Shown here in pieces: positions 1 to 5,185 of a stretch of 6,660 bases of DNA. Positions within the stretch are counted from its first letter, which is position 1. Each line of letters begins with the position of its first letter. Under the pieces are notes generated by a model. That model was not told where the DNA came from. It saw only the letters and a program-made list of their open reading frames with translations, and did not search any database. Source of the DNA: Trueperaceae bacterium (GTDB lineage: Bacteria; Deinococcota; Deinococci; Deinococcales; Trueperaceae); assembly GCA_024636105.1 (NCBI GenBank), contig JAGXHO010000261.1, positions 1-6,660 on the forward strand, written 5' to 3'. The position numbers and the translations under genes were made by a program.

Positions 1-226
1 CGGCGACGCCTTCGCGGCGGGGGTGCTCGCCGGCCTGGTCGCGCTGGGCGACGACCGCGAGGGCGCGCTCGCCTGGGGGGTGGCCGCGGCGGCTTTGAAG
101 ATGCACGTGGCGGGCGACCTGGCCCGTTTCGATGGCGACGCGGTCCGCGCGCTCGCGGCGCGCACGACCGCCGCCCCGGTCGACGGGGACGCCCAGGCGC
201 CGTCCGCCCCCGAACCGACGCGCTGA
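1..226 (+). CDS. kdgK: PfkB-family sugar kinase, probable 2-keto-3-deoxygluconate kinase (C-terminal fragment)
   Basis: Only the last 74 codons are present; the reading frame enters at base 2 and stops with TGA at 224-226. The fragment opens with GDAFAAG, the end of PfkB signature 2 (the GAGDxF loop), whose Asp is the catalytic base that activates the sugar hydroxyl and whose glycines form the anion hole for ATP phosphates. It continues with the helical segment AAAALKMHVAGD, which resembles the end of bacterial 2-keto-3-deoxygluconate kinases. The last 20 or so residues are a low-complexity Ala/Pro tail. KDG kinase makes 2-keto-3-deoxy-6-phosphogluconate in the cytoplasm, which fits the uronate genes next door. 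The substrate-binding N-terminal part lies outside the window, so a fructokinase or ribokinase-like enzyme is not excluded. The gene converges on the enolase-superfamily gene with a 2-bp gap and no visible terminator hairpin. Confidence 0.7.
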   Translation, partial: GDAFAAGVLAGLVALGDDREGALAWGVAAAALKMHVAGDLARFDGDAVRALAARTTAAPVDGDAQAPSAPEPTR

Positions 227-228
227 CC

Positions 229-1344
229 TCAGGCCCGACGGTAGCGCGCGAGCACCTGCGGGTCGGGCTCGAAGCCGAGGCCGGGCCCCTCGGGGACCGC
301 GAAGGTGCCGCCGGGGCCGGGTTCGCCGAGCGGCGCCAACCAGGCGTCGGGCTTCACGTAGAGGTACTCGAGCTGGCGGACGCCGGGGAGCGCGGCGGCC
401 AGCTGCAGGCTGGCGTGCATGCCGGGACCGTAGTAGGGCGAGTGCGGCAGCAGCGGCACGCCGGCGCGCGCGCAGGCCTCGGCGACGGCGAGGAACTCGC
501 TGACGCCCCCCACCTTGGTCACGCTCGGCTGCGCGAAGTCCATGGCACCGGCGGCGAGCGCGTGTTCGAACTGCACGCTCGTGCACCAGTTCTCGCCGGC
601 CGCGATCGGCAGGCCGTGGCCGCGCAGCGCCGCGAGCTGGGCGTACCCCTCGGGCGGGAAGATCGGCTCCTCGAGCCACGACGCCCCCTGCTCGATCAGC
701 GGCTCGATGGCCTCGCGCGCGAAGGCATCGCTCCAGTTGCAGTTCACGTCGACCGACATCGGCACCCCGGCGCCGACCGCCGCGCGGCAGGCGCGCACGT
801 GCGGCAGGGTGATCTCGTGCAGCTTGAGGTCGCGGAAGCCGCGCTCCAGCGCCTCGGCGCACACCCGCGGGGCGATGGCGTCGTCCGCGTAGCGCACCAG
901 GCTGGCGTAGAAGGACACCGGCGCCGGCGCCGCATCGGAGGCCTCCCCCAGCCCTTCGGCGCGGAGCAGGCGGTGGAGCGGCAGCCCGGCGCGCTTCGCC
1001 TTGAGGTCCCACAGCGCGATGTCGACGCCCGAGATCGCGTACATGGTGACGCCATAGCGCCCGAACAGGTGCAGGCGCCTCTGCGTCGCGAGGTTCCAGG
1101 CGCGCACGTCGTCGACCTCGGTGCCCACGAGCACCGGCGCGATCATCCGGTCGACGACCGCCTTGGTCGCGTCGGTGACGAAGTAGCCGAAGCCCTCGCC
1201 CCATCCGACGAAGCCGTCCTCGTCGGTGACGCGCACGAGCGCGATCTCCAGCGTGTTCCACGTCGTCGGGCCGATCCCCTGGCCCTTGCCGCCGTCGTGG
1301 AACGGGATGTCGACGATCCAGGTCTCGACCGAGCGGATCTTCAT
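229..1344 (-). CDS. Enolase-superfamily protein, mandelate racemase subgroup, with altered catalytic positions
   Basis: The 371-residue product has full family length. The N-terminal alpha/beta capping domain (about 1-125) includes GFVGWGEGFG and ISGVDIALWDLKAK, and the TIM barrel follows. Metal-ligand positions are filled: D199 (SVDVNCNW), E225 or E226 (WLEEP) and E251 (AAGEN). The barrel base on strand 2 is K174-L-H176 rather than the usual K-x-K. H301 (LLPHSPYYGPG) stands where the general base/acid His is expected. The Asp of the His-Asp dyad, normally in a QPD motif, appears to be Ser274 (QPSVTKVGG). The family abstracts an alpha-proton from a sugar acid or lactone to make an Mg-stabilised enolate. 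From its neighbours a sugar-acid dehydratase or lactone cycloisomerase is plausible, but the substrate cannot be named. I recall KLHE and QPSVTKVGG as shared by a clade of uncharacterised homologues. The start is fixed by an ATGA overlap with the upstream dehydrogenase gene and an SD GAGGAG (1350-1355), 5 nt upstream. Confidence 0.88.
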   Translation of the reverse strand: MKIRSVETWIVDIPFHDGGKGQGIGPTTWNTLEIALVRVTDEDGFVGWGEGFGYFVTDATKAVVDRMIAPVLVGTEVDDVRAWNLATQRRLHLFGRYGVTMYAISGVDIALWDLKAKRAGLPLHRLLRAEGLGEASDAAPAPVSFYASLVRYADDAIAPRVCAEALERGFRDLKLHEITLPHVRACRAAVGAGVPMSVDVNCNWSDAFAREAIEPLIEQGASWLEEPIFPPEGYAQLAALRGHGLPIAAGENWCTSVQFEHALAAGAMDFAQPSVTKVGGVSEFLAVAEACARAGVPLLPHSPYYGPGMHASLQLAAALPGVRQLEYLYVKPDAWLAPLGEPGPGGTFAVPEGPGLGFEPDPQVLARYRRA

Positions 1345-2210
1345 GGCGTCTCCTCGCCGGTCGGCAGCGGCGCGACCATGTACGCGCCGCCGACGTAGTC
1401 GCGCCCCAGGCGCTCATCCATCGCTTCGAACGGTACGAAGCCGGCCGCTAGGTGGTCGAGCGCCCGATCGCGCGGTCGGTAGCCGAGCTCCGACGCGCGC
1501 TCGTTGCGGTAGAGCGGTTCGGGGCAGTCCGAGAGGCCGTACACCACGTCGTGGCGCACGTCGGGGTGGGTGAGGCCGATGGCAAGCAGCTCGGCGAGGT
1601 CGCGGGCGCTCGTCCAGAGGCGCAGCGCGCGGTCGTCGGCCACCTCCGGGTCGGCATTGCCGATCCGCGCGACGCACACCTCGAGCCCGAAGCGCTCGGC
1701 GTGCAGCGCGCAGGCGAGCTCACCGAAGGCCTTGCCGAGGCCGTAGTAGGCGTCGGGGGCGTACGCGGCGTCGTCGCCGGTGAAACCCGCGCGCGCGTGG
1801 GCGCCGTGGACGTGGTGGCTGCTGGCGTAGACGAAGCGGCGCACGCCCGCCCTCCGGGCTTCGTCGAGGACGTGCACCGTGCCGCGGAAGTTGGCGTCGA
1901 GCGAGTCGTCGAAGGCGAGCTCGACGCCGTGGACGCAGGCCAGGTGGAGCACCGCGTCGACCCCGGCGAGCGCCGCACGGACGTCGGCGCGGACGGCGAG
2001 GTCGCCCACCACCGCCCGCTCGCCCGGCCTCGGGGCGGGGCTGGCGAGGCGGTCGAAGAGCACCAGGTCGAAGCGCTCGCGCAGGAACGGACGCACGGCG
2101 CTACCGACGCGGCCGGCCGCGCCGGTCACCAGCACGGCAGGCCGCGCGGGGGGTTCGTCGGCCAGGGCCAGCGGCTGCGGGCGCTCCGCACCCGACGGGA
2201 CGTCGCTCAT
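1341..2210 (-). CDS. udh: NAD-dependent uronate dehydrogenase-like SDR oxidoreductase
   Basis: This 289-residue protein is an extended/atypical short-chain dehydrogenase. A Rossmann glycine motif TGAAGRVG lies at 29-36, the acidic end of beta-2 is D53 (LFDR), and the catalytic Ser is in YASSHHVHG (S130/S131). The Tyr-Lys pair is Y156-x3-K160 (YYGLGKAFGE). The late segments ARIGN, LWTSARDLAELL, VVYGLS and ELGYRPRD match the C-terminal pattern of bacterial uronate dehydrogenases (EC 1.1.1.203). Those enzymes oxidise D-glucuronate or D-galacturonate at C1 with NAD+ to the aldarolactone. A short N-terminal extension of about 24 residues rich in Pro and Ala precedes the fold. The ATG start at 2208-2210 has an SD AGGAGG (2216-2221), 5 nt upstream. 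The gene is first in the leftward operon and its stop overlaps the next start as ATGA, suggesting translational coupling. An NAD-dependent sugar epimerase is the alternative, but the glucarate dehydratase nearby favours uronate oxidation. Confidence 0.8.
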   Translation of the reverse strand: MSDVPSGAERPQPLALADEPPARPAVLVTGAAGRVGSAVRPFLRERFDLVLFDRLASPAPRPGERAVVGDLAVRADVRAALAGVDAVLHLACVHGVELAFDDSLDANFRGTVHVLDEARRAGVRRFVYASSHHVHGAHARAGFTGDDAAYAPDAYYGLGKAFGELACALHAERFGLEVCVARIGNADPEVADDRALRLWTSARDLAELLAIGLTHPDVRHDVVYGLSDCPEPLYRNERASELGYRPRDRALDHLAAGFVPFEAMDERLGRDYVGGAYMVAPLPTGEETP

Positions 2211-2215
2211 CGGTT

Positions 2216-2221
2216 CCTCCT
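2216..2221 (-). promoter_or_regulatory. Ribosome binding site of the uronate dehydrogenase gene
   Basis: AGGAGG on the minus strand, 5 nt before the ATG at 2210. It selects this start and excludes the long in-frame extension that reads back through the intergenic region. Confidence 0.85.
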
Positions 2222-2274
2222 CACCAGCCCTGCCGCGACGGCATGCGACCGGGGTGGGGCCGGGCGCCGCGCGG

Positions 2275-2303
2275 TTGACACCCGCGCCAGGCCGCCGTAC
2301 GCT
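2275..2303 (+). promoter_or_regulatory. Sigma-70-type promoter for the gntR operon
   Basis: A perfect -35 TTGACA (2275-2280) is separated by exactly 17 bp from TACGCT (2298-2303), which fits a TANNNT -10 box. Transcription would start near 2309-2311, leaving a leader of about 56 nt before the regulator's start. TTGACA is rare by chance in DNA this GC-rich. The operator palindrome begins at 2307 and covers the predicted start site, so a repressor bound there would block initiation or clearance. Confidence 0.75.
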
Positions 2304-2306
2304 CCA

Positions 2307-2331
2307 GGTCCTCTGGTCATACCACCTGACC
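2307..2331. promoter_or_regulatory. Nested palindromic operator for the FCD GntR regulator
   Basis: The core is TGGT-CAT-ACCA (2314-2324), matching the TGGT-N3-ACCA pattern of FadR-subfamily operators. A second pair of arms is concentric with it, GGTC (2307-2310) and GACC (2328-2331). The whole reads GGTC-N3-TGGT-N3-ACCA-N3-GACC, centred on 2319, with 8 of 12 positions paired. It lies between the divergent operons, just after the rightward -10 box, next to a gene for a FadR-type regulator. Autoregulation and control of both operons is inferred. Confidence 0.7.
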
Positions 2332-2344
2332 GCAGCCATGGGAA
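2316..2344 (-). promoter_or_regulatory. Possible leftward promoter for the udh operon
   Basis: On the minus strand TTCCCA (2339-2344) lies 17 bp from TATGAC (2316-2321); each matches the sigma-70 consensus at 4 of 6 positions. The -10 lies inside the operator core, so a bound regulator would cover it. The predicted start is near 2309, with a leader of about 98 nt before the dehydrogenase start. It is weaker than the rightward promoter and is offered as the best candidate only. Confidence 0.35.
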
Positions 2345-2351
2345 CCACCAC

Positions 2352-2360
2352 GAGAGGAGG
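2352..2360 (+). promoter_or_regulatory. Ribosome binding site of the GntR regulator (decides an ATC start)
   Basis: GAGAGGAGG is a near-perfect anti-16S match. It lies 6 nt before an in-frame ATC (2367-2369). No ATG, GTG or TTG in the regulator's frame lies at usable spacing, so this site points to ATC as the start. Confidence 0.75.
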
Positions 2361-2366
2361 ACCGCC

Positions 2367-3164
2367 ATCGCGACCGCGCCCCCCGACCGCGCCGCCCCGT
2401 TCGAGCCGGTCGCGCGCGTGTCGCTGCCCGACGCCGTCTCGGACCGCCTCGCGGGCAGCATCCTCGACGGCGATCTCACGGCCGGCGACCGCCTCCCCGG
2501 GGAACGCGAACTCGCCGAGCAGCTGGGCGTCAGCCGCATCGTGGTGCGCGAGTCGCTCGGCCGGCTGCAAGCGCGCGGGCTGATCGAGATCCGCCCCGGC
2601 GTCGGCGCCTTCGTGGTGCCGATGCCCGACCGCAGCGTCACCGAACCGCTCGGGCTCTACATCCGCCGCCACGGCGTCGGCCACGCCCACCTGTTCGAGG
2701 TTCGGCGCGCGCTCGAACCGCAGATCGCCGCCGCCGCCGCGCGCCGGCGCGAACCGCGCGCGCTGGCCACGCTCCACGCCGCCCAGCGGCGCATGGCGGC
2801 GGCCGCGGCCGACCTGGAGCGTGCGACGACCGATCCGGGCGACGGCGCCCACGACGACGAAGCCCTCGAGGCCTTCGCCTGGGCCGACCTCGCCTTCCAC
2901 GTCCACCTGGCGCAGGCCAGCGGCAACCCGCTGTTCGAGCTGTTGCTGGTGCCCCTGGTCGAACCGCTCCTGGAGGTCCGCCGCGCGGGCGCGCGCCGCC
3001 CGGGCGCCGCTGCCCGCGCCACCGCCGAGCACGCGGCCATCTTGGGCGCCGTCGCCGCCGGCGACGCCACCGCCGCAGCCGCGGCCATGGTGCACCACCT
3101 CGACAGCGTCGTCGCCCTGCTCCGCGCCCACCGCACCCCACCCCCCACGGAGGCCCAGCCATGA
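2367..3164 (+). CDS. FadR/FCD-subfamily GntR transcriptional regulator
   Basis: From the ATC start the product is 265 residues. The winged helix-turn-helix spans about residues 17-84 (VSLPDAVSDRLAGSIL, LPGERELAEQLGVSR, VVRESLGRLQARGLIEI, PGVGAFV), closely matching the GntR signature. The FCD effector domain follows (about 105-255), with the family's metal/carboxylate-binding set visible: D174 and H178 in DLAFH, H222 in EHAAIL, and H243/H244. FCD regulators usually bind small organic acids such as uronates, aldonates or lactate, and commonly repress. A sugar-acid intermediate is the likely inducer here. The gene heads a rightward operon, its stop overlaps the next ATG (ATGA at 3161-3164), and an operator-like palindrome lies in its promoter. 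The start is odd: SD GAGAGGAGG leads to ATC at 2367. The next in-frame GTG (2418) has poor SD support and would remove 17 residues just before the DNA-binding domain. Confidence 0.9.
   Translation: MATAPPDRAAPFEPVARVSLPDAVSDRLAGSILDGDLTAGDRLPGERELAEQLGVSRIVVRESLGRLQARGLIEIRPGVGAFVVPMPDRSVTEPLGLYIRRHGVGHAHLFEVRRALEPQIAAAAARRREPRALATLHAAQRRMAAAAADLERATTDPGDGAHDDEALEAFAWADLAFHVHLAQASGNPLFELLLVPLVEPLLEVRRAGARRPGAAARATAEHAAILGAVAAGDATAAAAAMVHHLDSVVALLRAHRTPPPTEAQP
3149..3153 (+). promoter_or_regulatory. Ribosome binding site of the SnoaL-like gene
   Basis: GGAGG inside the last codons of the regulator gene, 7 nt before the ATG at 3161. It supports a separate start within the ATGA overlap. Confidence 0.8.
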
Positions 3165-3661
3165 CCCCGATCGACGAGACCCGCCGCCAACGCATGATCG
3201 ACGCCGTGCGCGCCTACTTCGAGGCCTGCAACGCCGCCAGCCGCGAGCGCTTCGCCGAAGTCCTGGCCGAGGGCTGCGTGCACTACTTCCCGCCACTCGC
3301 CGGCAGCCCGTACCGCGGGCGCGACGCGATCGCCGACCTGTGGATCGGCTTCGTGCGCGCCAAGGGCTCGAGCTGGACCATCGACCGGCTGGTGTGCGAC
3401 GGCGCGGAGATCTGCGTCGAATGGACGCACTTCAAGCCGAAGGCCGGCGAGCACATCCGCGGGTCGGAGTGGTACACCTTCGACGCCGACGGCATGATCG
3501 ACGCCATCTGGGCCCACTACGCCTCGCCGCGCGACCCCGAGCGCCCGGCGAACGAGCTCGATGGCTTCGAGTACGCCGCCCGCGCCTACCCGCTGGCGCC
3601 CCCCGCGCTCGACCCGGCGATCGCAGCGGAGCGCGTCCGCAACCTCGAGGCCGAGGCGTGA
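3161..3661 (+). CDS. SnoaL/NTF2-like fold protein, function unknown
   Basis: This 166-residue soluble protein has the pattern of the SnoaL-like/NTF2 superfamily: N-terminal helices (MIDAVRAYFEACNAASRERFAEVLAEGC, about 12-39), then HYFPP, the turn PYRGRDAI, and a run of beta strands (WTIDRLVCDGAEICVEWTHFKP and EWYTFDADGMIDAIWAHY, to about 120). A conserved-looking tail rich in Pro and Ala follows. Such cone-shaped folds act as small-molecule isomerases, dehydratases, hydrolases or binding domains. H41, Y51/R52, H90, W104 and H119 are polar or aromatic residues that could line the pocket. No signal peptide or membrane segment is seen. It sits between the regulator and the RraA-like gene, overlapping the first by ATGA and abutting the second, so it is probably co-translated with a pathway enzyme. 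A role in lactone opening or keto-acid isomerisation is conceivable but is inference only. Confidence 0.75.
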   Translation: MTPIDETRRQRMIDAVRAYFEACNAASRERFAEVLAEGCVHYFPPLAGSPYRGRDAIADLWIGFVRAKGSSWTIDRLVCDGAEICVEWTHFKPKAGEHIRGSEWYTFDADGMIDAIWAHYASPRDPERPANELDGFEYAARAYPLAPPALDPAIAAERVRNLEAEA

Positions 3662-3666
3662 GCCAG

Positions 3667-4386
3667 ATGACCCCGCTCGACGCGGCCACCGCCCAGCGGC
3701 TGCGCGAGGTATCGACGTCGACCCTCGCCACGGTGCTTTACCAGCACGGCTTCCGCACGCGCGTGGTGCGCAGCACGCAGCGTCTGCGCCCCGGCGGCCC
3801 CAAGATGGTGGGCGTCGCGCGCACGCTCCGGTACGTCGCCATGCGCGAGGACCTCGACACCCTCGCCGAGTGGAAAGAGCCCTCGAACCCGCAGCGCGCG
3901 ATCGCCGACGCCATCGAGCCGGGCGAGGTGCTGATGCTCGAGGCGCGCGAGGACGTCAGCTGCGGCACCATGGGCGGCATGCTCGTCGCCCGGATGATGG
4001 TGCGCGGCGCCGCCGGCATCGTCTCGGACGGCCCGTTCCGCGACGCCCCGTTCATCGCCGGGTTGGCGTTCCCGAGCTACGCGAACGGGATGAACGCCAA
4101 CACCAACCTGATCGCCCACCACCCCGAGGACCTCGACGTCGCGATCACCGTCGGCGGCGTGCAGGTGCGGCCCGGCGACGTGGTCGTAGGCGACGACGAG
4201 AGCGTCATCGTCCTGCCGCGCCACCTCGCTGCCGAGGTCGCCGAAGCGGCGTGGGTCAAGGAGCGCGAGGAGGCCTGGATCGAGGCGCGCATCCTGGCCG
4301 GCGCGCCGGTCGAGGGCACCTACCCCATGGACGCGGCCACCCGCGCGGCCTACGACGCGTCGGACGACGCCGCGAGGACGTCCTGA
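3667..4386 (+). CDS. RraA/HMG-aldolase-like family protein
   Basis: The 239-residue product matches the longer RraA-like proteins, not the shorter RNase E inhibitor RraA. Recognisable parts are VSTSTLATVLYQHG (15-28), IADAIEPGEVLMLEA (79-93), SCGTMGGMLVARMMVRGAAG (98-117), VSDGPFRD (119-126, with the R125-D126 pair), YANGMNANTN, and VRPGDVVVGDDESVIVLP (167-184). Related HMG/CHA aldolases are metal-dependent class II pyruvate aldolases and oxaloacetate decarboxylases in which an Arg-Asp pair binds the oxo-acid and metal. In this locus it could cleave or decarboxylate a 2-keto-3-deoxy sugar acid, but this is inferred. The Asp/Glu expected 21 residues before R125 is Gly104. The start is ambiguous: ATG at 3667 (GAGG at 3653-3656, 10 nt upstream) or GTG at 3658, which overlaps the previous stop as GTGA. 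The 3' end overlaps the convergent deacetylase-like gene by 37 bp. Confidence 0.85.
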   Translation: MTPLDAATAQRLREVSTSTLATVLYQHGFRTRVVRSTQRLRPGGPKMVGVARTLRYVAMREDLDTLAEWKEPSNPQRAIADAIEPGEVLMLEAREDVSCGTMGGMLVARMMVRGAAGIVSDGPFRDAPFIAGLAFPSYANGMNANTNLIAHHPEDLDVAITVGGVQVRPGDVVVGDDESVIVLPRHLAAEVAEAAWVKEREEAWIEARILAGAPVEGTYPMDAATRAAYDASDDAARTS

Positions 4387-5138
4387 GGGAACGCCCAGCC
4401 GACGCCGCGGCGCGCCGCCCAGGCGACCACCGCCTCGAGGCGCGCGCGCACGGGGGCCTCCGCGAGGTCGGGTTCGTGGGTGAAGAGGCAGCGCGGGGCG
4501 GTCGCGGCGCCGCTCGAGAAGGTCGCGTCGAGCATGGCGACCACGTCGCGTGCGGACTCGAGCCGGCGCAGGCTCGCCACCAGGTGCAGCCGCTCGCGCC
4601 CGTCGAACGCCATGCGGTCGGCGGCCACGCGCGCGCGCAGGTCGGCGTCCAGGTGGTAGACCTCCGCCCGGTCGTCGTCGGCGGTGAGCAGCCCCAGCAC
4701 GCCCGCCTCGGCGTCGCGCCAGGCGCGCACCGCCCCCCGCCGACCGAGGAAGCGGTGGACGCGCGGAACGCGATCGACGGCCGCCGGTCCGGCGAAGCGG
4801 CCGACGGCCGCGACGAAGCGAGCGTAGTCCGCGCGCGCGTCGGCCGCCGACGCACCGCCCGCCCCGTAGTGGGTCGCGGCGTCGCGGCCGTGGAAGCCGA
4901 AGCGCAGCCAGCCGGCGGCCGACGCGAACGCCGACTGGTGGCGCACCGGCACGTCTTCGAGCGCCCACGCGCCGTCCTCGAGGAAGGCGTAGAGGCTCAC
5001 GACCAGCCCGGCGCGCTCGTGCAGGTCGCGCAGGTAGGCGAACGTCGGCTGCGTCCACGGGGTAGCGTGGCCGCCATCGCCGAGGTCGCGCAGGCACGCC
5101 GCCACGTCGTCGACGCTCAGGTGCAGGGAACCGTGCAT
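4350..5138 (-). CDS. Polysaccharide deacetylase-like protein (divergent NodB-type barrel)
   Basis: This 262-residue protein has the layout of a divergent family of polysaccharide-deacetylase-like proteins. Near the N-terminus is H-L-S-V-D10-D11, comparable to the TFDD motif of NodB enzymes. QPTFAYLRDLHERAGLVVSLYAF (30-52) follows, then WLRFGFHG with H83. Further on are H128, the acidic run D154-D156 after GLLTA, R191-R192 with E194, and FTHE (219-222, H221). In NodB-like enzymes Asp and His residues hold a metal that activates water for N- or O-deacetylation. The residues here suggest a metal site, but substrate and activity are unknown. No signal peptide is apparent, so it probably acts in the cytoplasm. 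It is transcribed against its neighbours: convergent with the RraA-like gene (37-bp overlap) and divergent from glucarate dehydratase (47-bp gap). ATG at 5136-5138 is preferred over GTG at 5163-5165 because a -10 box ends 7 nt before it. Confidence 0.75.
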   Translation of the reverse strand: MHGSLHLSVDDVAACLRDLGDGGHATPWTQPTFAYLRDLHERAGLVVSLYAFLEDGAWALEDVPVRHQSAFASAAGWLRFGFHGRDAATHYGAGGASAADARADYARFVAAVGRFAGPAAVDRVPRVHRFLGRRGAVRAWRDAEAGVLGLLTADDDRAEVYHLDADLRARVAADRMAFDGRERLHLVASLRRLESARDVVAMLDATFSSGAATAPRCLFTHEPDLAEAPVRARLEAVVAWAARRGVGWAFPQDVLAASSDAS

Positions 5139-5153
5139 CGCCCCCACGCTACC
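5061..5153. repeat. 10-bp inverted repeat with TAGCGT in both arms
   Basis: GGTAGCGTGG (5061-5070) and its exact reverse complement CCACGCTACC (5144-5153) flank the start of the deacetylase-like gene, 73 bp apart. Each arm contains TAGCGT, a TANNNT-type -10 box, and the two boxes point toward each other. The right arm is well placed for the deacetylase-like gene; the left could drive glucarate dehydratase. No good -35 is seen for either. Confidence 0.5.
5146..5151 (-). promoter_or_regulatory. -10 box of a likely leaderless promoter for the deacetylase-like gene
   Basis: TAGCGT on the minus strand is followed by 7 nt (GGGGGCG) and then ATG, so the expected transcription start coincides with the A of the start codon. 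No standard AGGAGG-type SD precedes this ATG. The arrangement is typical of leaderless genes in Actinomycetota and Deinococcota. No clear -35 is visible 17-18 bp upstream. Confidence 0.5.
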
Positions 5154-5175
5154 GCCGCGGGCCACGCCGACCGCC

Positions 5176-5180
5176 AGGAG
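5176..5180 (+). promoter_or_regulatory. Ribosome binding site of glucarate dehydratase
   Basis: AGGAG, 5 nt before the ATG at 5186, supporting this start. Confidence 0.8.
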
Positions 5181-5185
5181 CGCTC

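Noticed and set aside
415..1398. Long plus-strand open frame of about 327 codons opposite the enolase-superfamily gene
   Set aside because: Its translation is Arg/Ala/Gly/His-rich with no family motif, while the minus strand carries a full enolase-superfamily protein. It is a GC-driven antisense shadow.
2338..2583. ATG at 2338 as start of the regulator
   Set aside because: It is in a different frame from the HTH and FCD domains and leads to a Pro/Arg/Ser-rich shadow. It would need a frameshift.
2211..3296. N-terminal extension of the leftward dehydrogenase through the intergenic region
   Set aside because: The frame is open, but the extension is low-complexity and antisense to the regulator. 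The SD and ATG at 2210 give a normal-length SDR protein.
3586..5097. Minus-strand open frame of about 500 codons
   Set aside because: It lies antisense to the SnoaL- and RraA-like genes and out of frame with the deacetylase-like gene. The translation is low-complexity Arg/Gly and contains no domain.
5139..5165. GTG at 5163-5165 as start of the deacetylase-like gene
   Set aside because: It adds 9 residues not needed for the fold and lies upstream of the TAGCGT box placed for the ATG at 5138.
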